From: Eubacteriaceae bacterium
Lineage (GTDB): Bacteria > Bacillota > Clostridia > Eubacteriales > Anaerofustaceae
Assembly (NCBI GenBank): GCA_009782875.1
Contig: WRIE01000032.1
Span: forward strand, 1 to 36,056
Direction of reading: 5' to 3'
DNA: 36,056 nucleotides
Shown here piece after piece: positions 32,591-36,056 of the stretch. The translations under genes were made by a program, and so were the position numbers. The notes beneath the pieces were generated by a model. The model was not told where the DNA came from, made no database searches, and saw only the letters and a list, made by a program, of their open reading frames with translations. Position 1 is the first letter of the stretch. Each line of letters begins with the position of its first letter.

Positions 32591-33868
32591 ATGAGCAAGT
32601 ATCTTATTGAAGGGGGCCGGCGCCTTGAGGGCGAGATTGCGGTCCAAGGCTCTAAGAATGCCACACTGCCAATTATGGCGGCGTGTGTGTTGAATTCAGC
32701 AGAAAACATTCTACATAATGTGCCCGATATTTTGGATGTGCAAATTATGGCGGAGATATTAACCTCCATTGGCTGCACAGTTCGAAGAGAAGGATCAGAC
32801 CTGTACATAAATTCCGAAGGTATTAATTCAAATGTGGTGTGTGAACGCCTTGTAAGCCAAATGCGCTCATCTATTGTCCTGCTGGGGGCTTTGGCGTCAA
32901 GGCTGGACAACGTCCAGTTCTCATATCCTGGGGGAAGCGACATTGGCTATAGGCCTATCGATATCCACCTTAAAGGATTGTGTGATTTAGGGGCGCAAAT
33001 AACAAAGGAGCGCGGCTATATATTTGTAACCAGCGACAACTTGCATGGCAAAAATATTGTCCTTGACTACCCAAGTGTTGGAGCGACTGAAAGCTTGATT
33101 TTGGCGAGTATTTTTTCAAATGGCTACACAAATATCTCCAATGCTGCAAAAGAGCCGGAAATTATTGACCTGCAAAATTTTTTGCTGGGTATGGGCGCTA
33201 AAGTAGGCGGGGCAGGAACTAACAATATCTACATTGATGGAGTCCAGAAACTCCATGGGTGCGAGTACACGATAATGCCCGACAGGATCGCGCTGGGAAC
33301 GTATTTATGCGCTGTCCACATTACTGGCGGGAAAGTGATGCTTAAAAATCTAGAGAGCGAAGACAACCTGACCATTTTGGATACTATAAAGGCTCCGCAT
33401 TACAAACTGCTGGAGTCAGGCTTGAAAATACGAAACCTGCCAGGCAGGGCAATGGTTGAGTCAACAGGCATTGTGCAGCCGATCAGCTCAATAGTGACAC
33501 AACCCTATCCCGGTTTTCCAACCGACCTGCAAAACCCGTTCCTCTCTATGCTCTCTGTTGCAAAAGGGTCTTCATTCGTAAAGGAGACTATTTTTGATAG
33601 CCGTTTCAAGTTCATCTCCCAGATAGCAAGGATGGGCGCAAACATCCGTGCAGAGGGGTCGCTGGCAGTAGTTACTGGAGTAGGGAAACTAAGCGGGGCA
33701 AAGGTTTATGCTGAAGACCTTAGAGGAGGGGCAGCCTTGGTGCTTGCGGCATTGGCTGCGGAAGGCAAAAGCGAAGTCGTGGATACCCGCCATATTGACA
33801 GGGGTTATGAGAAAATGGCGGAGTTGTTGGCTGATGTGGGCGCTTGCATAAAACGCGTCGATTATTAA
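32591..33868 (+). CDS. murA: UDP-N-acetylglucosamine 1-carboxyvinyltransferase with Ser at the catalytic Cys position
   Basis: First committed enzyme of peptidoglycan synthesis, moving enolpyruvate from PEP to UDP-GlcNAc. 425 residues from ATG 32591, with TGGAGG 5 bases upstream; ATG 32579 overlaps that site. Conserved: VQGSKNATLPIMAA with the Lys-Asn pair (residues 20-21), QMRSSIVLLGALASR, the TQPYPGFPTDLQ segment with the catalytic aspartate, and DTRHIDRGYEKM. Odd: the loop that normally reads GGC-x-IG-x-RP reads PGGSDIGYRPIDIH, with serine 116 (AGC, 32936-32938) at the cysteine that aids catalysis and is alkylated by fosfomycin. Other active-site residues look intact. It may be a naturally fosfomycin-insensitive enzyme, or a paralogue with altered turnover. 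The neighbours are murG and divIB. Confidence 0.95.
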   Translation: MSKYLIEGGRRLEGEIAVQGSKNATLPIMAACVLNSAENILHNVPDILDVQIMAEILTSIGCTVRREGSDLYINSEGINSNVVCERLVSQMRSSIVLLGALASRLDNVQFSYPGGSDIGYRPIDIHLKGLCDLGAQITKERGYIFVTSDNLHGKNIVLDYPSVGATESLILASIFSNGYTNISNAAKEPEIIDLQNFLLGMGAKVGGAGTNNIYIDGVQKLHGCEYTIMPDRIALGTYLCAVHITGGKVMLKNLESEDNLTILDTIKAPHYKLLESGLKIRNLPGRAMVESTGIVQPISSIVTQPYPGFPTDLQNPFLSMLSVAKGSSFVKETIFDSRFKFISQIARMGANIRAEGSLAVVTGVGKLSGAKVYAEDLRGGAALVLAALAAEGKSEVVDTRHIDRGYEKMAELLADVGACIKRVDY

Positions 33869-33889
33869 TTGAAAGGTAGCAAGTTGGTT

Positions 33890-34648
33890 ATGGCAAATAT
33901 TGCTGTGGAAAAGGAAGAAAATAAGAGGAAGAGAAAGCCGGTTGCCATTAAGCTGATGCTTGCGATTCTAGTGGCGAGTGTGGCAATTGCCGCTTTCGTC
34001 AGAAGCGACTTTTTCACTATAAAACAAATCTCTGTCGAAGGAGCCACAACCATCACTGCCGATGAGATTATCGATGTAAGCGGCTTGGCTGAAGTGGAGC
34101 AGATTTTTTCATTCAATGCATCGAAAGTCACTTCAGAAATCCTAAAACAGCTGCCCCGGGTCGGCATGGCCAGTGTCGACCGCTACTTGCCGGACAAGCT
34201 TGTGATCAGGATATCCGAGCGCGAGCCAATCCTCTACATAAAACAGCAATCAGGCTATTTTGCCGTCGACCGCAATTATATGGTTTTTTCCAAAACACCC
34301 ATTATTGAAGTAGCCAGCACCATACTCGTGACCGGGTTGGAAAAACTTGAGATTGATGTAGGCAAGCCATTTTTAAAAAACCAAACCGCCCAGACCCAGA
34401 CTTTTGCGCGGATAGTCGCTTTTTTGGAAGACAGAGCACTCTGCCCAATGGTATCTGAGATCTACATCTCCCCGAAAGCATATTACATATATACAAGAAA
34501 TAGCAGTGTTGTGCGATTTTTCTCATACTCTGCCTTCAAGGCCAATGAGGAGTTTTTAGAATCCTTTATACCTTATGACAACAAGGGTGTGATGGTGGAA
34601 GTGGTCGATGGGGCAAAACCCGTATATAAGCTGATAAACATCGAGTAA
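33890..34648 (+). CDS. divIB: cell division protein DivIB/FtsQ
   Basis: Bitopic division protein; its outer part joins FtsL and DivIC to steady the septal complex. 252 residues from ATG 33890 (a TTG at 33869 would add seven). Basic cytoplasmic tail (EKEENKRKRKPVAIK), a membrane helix at about 23-38 (LMLAILVASVAIAAFV), then a POTRA domain (about 43-112: FTIKQISVEGATTITADEII, with LPDKLVIRISEREPILYI) and the FtsQ/DivIB beta domain to the end. A Firmicute-style ending without a long gamma tail. It follows murA by 21 bases. ftsA, often next, is absent; ftsZ follows after 143 bases with its own promoter. Confidence 0.93.
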   Translation: MANIAVEKEENKRKRKPVAIKLMLAILVASVAIAAFVRSDFFTIKQISVEGATTITADEIIDVSGLAEVEQIFSFNASKVTSEILKQLPRVGMASVDRYLPDKLVIRISEREPILYIKQQSGYFAVDRNYMVFSKTPIIEVASTILVTGLEKLEIDVGKPFLKNQTAQTQTFARIVAFLEDRALCPMVSEIYISPKAYYIYTRNSSVVRFFSYSAFKANEEFLESFIPYDNKGVMVEVVDGAKPVYKLINIE

Positions 34649-34706
34649 AAAAATGGGGCGAAAAAAGTATCTTCTTACACAAAACGGTTTTATATAATAT
34701 TTGGTT

Positions 34707-34748
34707 GACATTTGTTGGCGAAAACTCTTGCCATTGTTGACGAATGTC
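34707..34748 (+). repeat. interrupted inverted repeat in the ftsZ promoter region
   Basis: GACATTTGT (34707-34715) pairs with ACGAATGTC (34740-34748, one G-T), and TGGC/GCCA pair inside. The element overlaps the -35 of the ftsZ promoter, so it may be an operator or a folded 5' end of a transcript from further upstream. Confidence 0.5.
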
Positions 34749-34756
34749 TATAAAAT
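34728..34756 (+). promoter_or_regulatory. likely sigma-A promoter of ftsZ
   Basis: TTGCCA (34728-34733), 17-base spacer, TAAAAT (34751-34756). A TTGACA at 34705-34710 and a TATAAT at 34693-34698 also occur nearby but are not correctly spaced with partners. Confidence 0.6.
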
Positions 34757-34791
34757 ATAAACTATTGGCTCAAAAGAGTCTGGAGGTTTTT

Positions 34792-35847
34792 ATGGCTTAC
34801 GAGTTTGTATCCCAGCAAGGAATTGGCACTGCCAACATAAAGGTGATCGGGGTAGGCGGTGCCGGTAACAACGCTGTAAATAGGATGATAACAAGCGGCC
34901 TGGAAGGCGTAACTTTTTTTTCTGTAAATACTGACAGCCAGGCGCTTTCACAATCCCTTGCTGAAAACAAGCTCCAAATTGGCGCTGAGACCACTGGAGG
35001 TTTAGGCGCAGGAGCCAACCCCGTAGTTGGCGAGCGGTCGGCAGAAGAGAACATTGACGAGATCCGTGAAATGCTTGAAGGCGCGGACCTTGTGTTTATC
35101 ACTTCTGGCATGGGCGGTGGGACAGGCACCGGGGCTTCACACGTTATCGCCAAAATTGCACGGGAAATGGGGCTCTTGATTGTAGGGGTTGTCACCAGGC
35201 CATTCAACTTTGAAGGCAAAGTACGAAAGATAAACGCAGATTTGGGGATCCAGCTGATCAGGGAGTTTGTTGACGCATTGGTTGTCATACCCAATGACAG
35301 GCTTTTGCAAATGGCTAACCCTTCGACAACATTCAAAGAGGCTTTGACTATGGCAGACGAAGTCTTGTTGATGGGTGTCAAAGGCATAACAGACCTGATC
35401 GCCACTCCAGCCCTTATCAATTTGGATTTTGCAGATGTGAAAACAATAATCAAAGACGCAGGTTTGGCGCATATGGGTATGGGTGTCGGCTCAGGGGAAG
35501 AGAAAGCTGTGGATGCAGCGATGCTAGCTATCCAAAGCCCTCTGTTGGAGACCAACATTGACGGCGCCACAGGTGTGCTCATCAATGTCATGGGCGGCGA
35601 AGAGCTTACTTTGTTTGAGATTGAAAAGATTGCCGGCATAGTCAGGCAAGAAGCGCATCCAGAGGCAAATATTATTTTTGGCGCTTGCATCGACTCAGAA
35701 CTCGAAAATGAGATCAAAGTTACAGTATTGGCAACCGGTTTTTCAACAACCAAACCAGCCAAAACCCAAGATGGCCCAAGCGAACAGGAGGAGGCGAGGA
35801 CGCCTAAGAGCCCGTCAGGGTGGCCTTCGTTCCTAGATGAAGACTAA
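34792..35847 (+). CDS. ftsZ: cell division protein FtsZ
   Basis: Tubulin-like GTPase that forms the division ring at mid-cell. 351 residues from ATG 34792, with CTGGAGG upstream; an ATG at 34744 in frame lies within the promoter region and is rejected. IKVIGVGGAGNNAVNRM is the first nucleotide loop (about 17-33), GGGTGTGAS at 108-116 the tubulin signature, RPFNFEGK and NLDFADVKTII (T7 loop, near 205) complete the GTPase, and the second domain ends near 320. The linker is short (about 20 residues), and the last residues GWPSFLDED resemble the conserved IPxFL tail, but end in acidic rather than basic residues. It has its own promoter and a terminator 33 bases after the stop. Confidence 0.98.
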   Translation: MAYEFVSQQGIGTANIKVIGVGGAGNNAVNRMITSGLEGVTFFSVNTDSQALSQSLAENKLQIGAETTGGLGAGANPVVGERSAEENIDEIREMLEGADLVFITSGMGGGTGTGASHVIAKIAREMGLLIVGVVTRPFNFEGKVRKINADLGIQLIREFVDALVVIPNDRLLQMANPSTTFKEALTMADEVLLMGVKGITDLIATPALINLDFADVKTIIKDAGLAHMGMGVGSGEEKAVDAAMLAIQSPLLETNIDGATGVLINVMGGEELTLFEIEKIAGIVRQEAHPEANIIFGACIDSELENEIKVTVLATGFSTTKPAKTQDGPSEQEEARTPKSPSGWPSFLDED

Positions 35848-35880
35848 ACAAGCTTAACAGCATAGCAATACATAAAATAT

Positions 35881-35906
35881 GCCGCCAATATTGACGGCTT
35901 TTTTTT
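35881..35906 (+). terminator. rho-independent terminator of ftsZ / dcw cluster
   Basis: GCCG (35881-35884) and CGGC (35895-35898) with CAA/TTG inside, followed by eight T (35899-35906). Confidence 0.82.
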
Positions 35907-35971
35907 GTTTCTAAAGGTTCGAATTATCTCCAACTAGTGCTCTGTAAAGTGTAAAATCGCTACAAAACTGC

Positions 35972-36000
35972 TTGAAAAAATTTTGTTATAGACATACAAT
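35972..36000 (+). promoter_or_regulatory. promoter for a gene beyond the right edge
   Basis: TTGAAA (35972-35977), 17-base spacer, TACAAT (35995-36000). No start codon with ribosome site follows before the window ends. Confidence 0.6.
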
Positions 36001-36056
36001 AAATGACATAAAGTCCAATATTGCGAGTTGCTGATATGCCCAGACAAGCATACGAA

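Noticed and set aside
34797-35762. 321-codon open frame antisense to ftsZ
   Set aside because: It lies wholly inside the certain ftsZ gene on the opposite strand, is dominated by Ser, Ile, Pro and Ala (mirror of the ftsZ codons), and has no ribosome site or promoter.

Overview
The window looks like a chromosomal segment of a low-to-moderate GC anaerobic Firmicute of the Clostridia type. The reasons are its two T-box leaders, its division/cell-wall (dcw) cluster of Firmicute style (mraZ first, a class B PBP with PASTA domains, divIB), a bacterial ProRS of the short eukaryote-like type, DegV, and strong AGGAGG ribosome binding sites. No rRNA, tRNA or CRISPR array was seen.

Layout. 1-131: start of an IS5-type transposase, running off the left edge. 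291-2457: promoter, threonine T-box and thrS. 2573-5939: degV, a zinc-ribbon membrane protein, a lipoprotein, a membrane protein and an AraC-type regulator, all on the plus strand. 5940-9160: a flavodoxin and a two-gene operon of unknown function on the minus strand, set in long non-coding DNA. 9161-11936: proS and tyrS. 11937-16707: a sparse region with an orphan MobV-like relaxase, a HAD-IB phosphatase, a badly broken NAD(P)H oxidoreductase pseudogene and several strong hairpins. 16708-20837 (minus): an operon with a consensus promoter and an isoleucine-type T-box, encoding an XRE-cupin regulator, an AMP-forming acyl-CoA ligase and citramalate synthase. 20838-22143: MraZ-box-like repeats, an AT-rich island of about 0.9 kb, then a four-box MraZ operator. 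22144-35847: mraZ, rsmH, ftsL, PASTA-PBP, murF, mraY, murD, ftsW, murG, murA, divIB, ftsZ. 35881-36056: terminator and a promoter for the next gene.

How the genes work together. The dcw genes supply the cytoplasmic and membrane steps of peptidoglycan precursor synthesis (MurA, MurD, MurF, MraY, MurG), the septal synthase pair (FtsW and PBP) with its scaffold (FtsL, DivIB), and FtsZ. The T-boxes tie thrS to threonyl-tRNA charging and the citramalate operon to isoleucyl-tRNA charging. Coding density is close to complete in the dcw cluster but only about two thirds to its left, where pseudogenes and mobile-element remnants suggest ongoing erosion.

Main points for a second look: MurA has serine where the catalytic cysteine (fosfomycin target) is expected; murE and ftsA are missing from their usual dcw positions; MraZ-type boxes occur both next to mraZ and about 1 kb upstream, on either side of an AT-rich island; and an acyl-CoA ligase is built into an isoleucine T-box operon with citramalate synthase.
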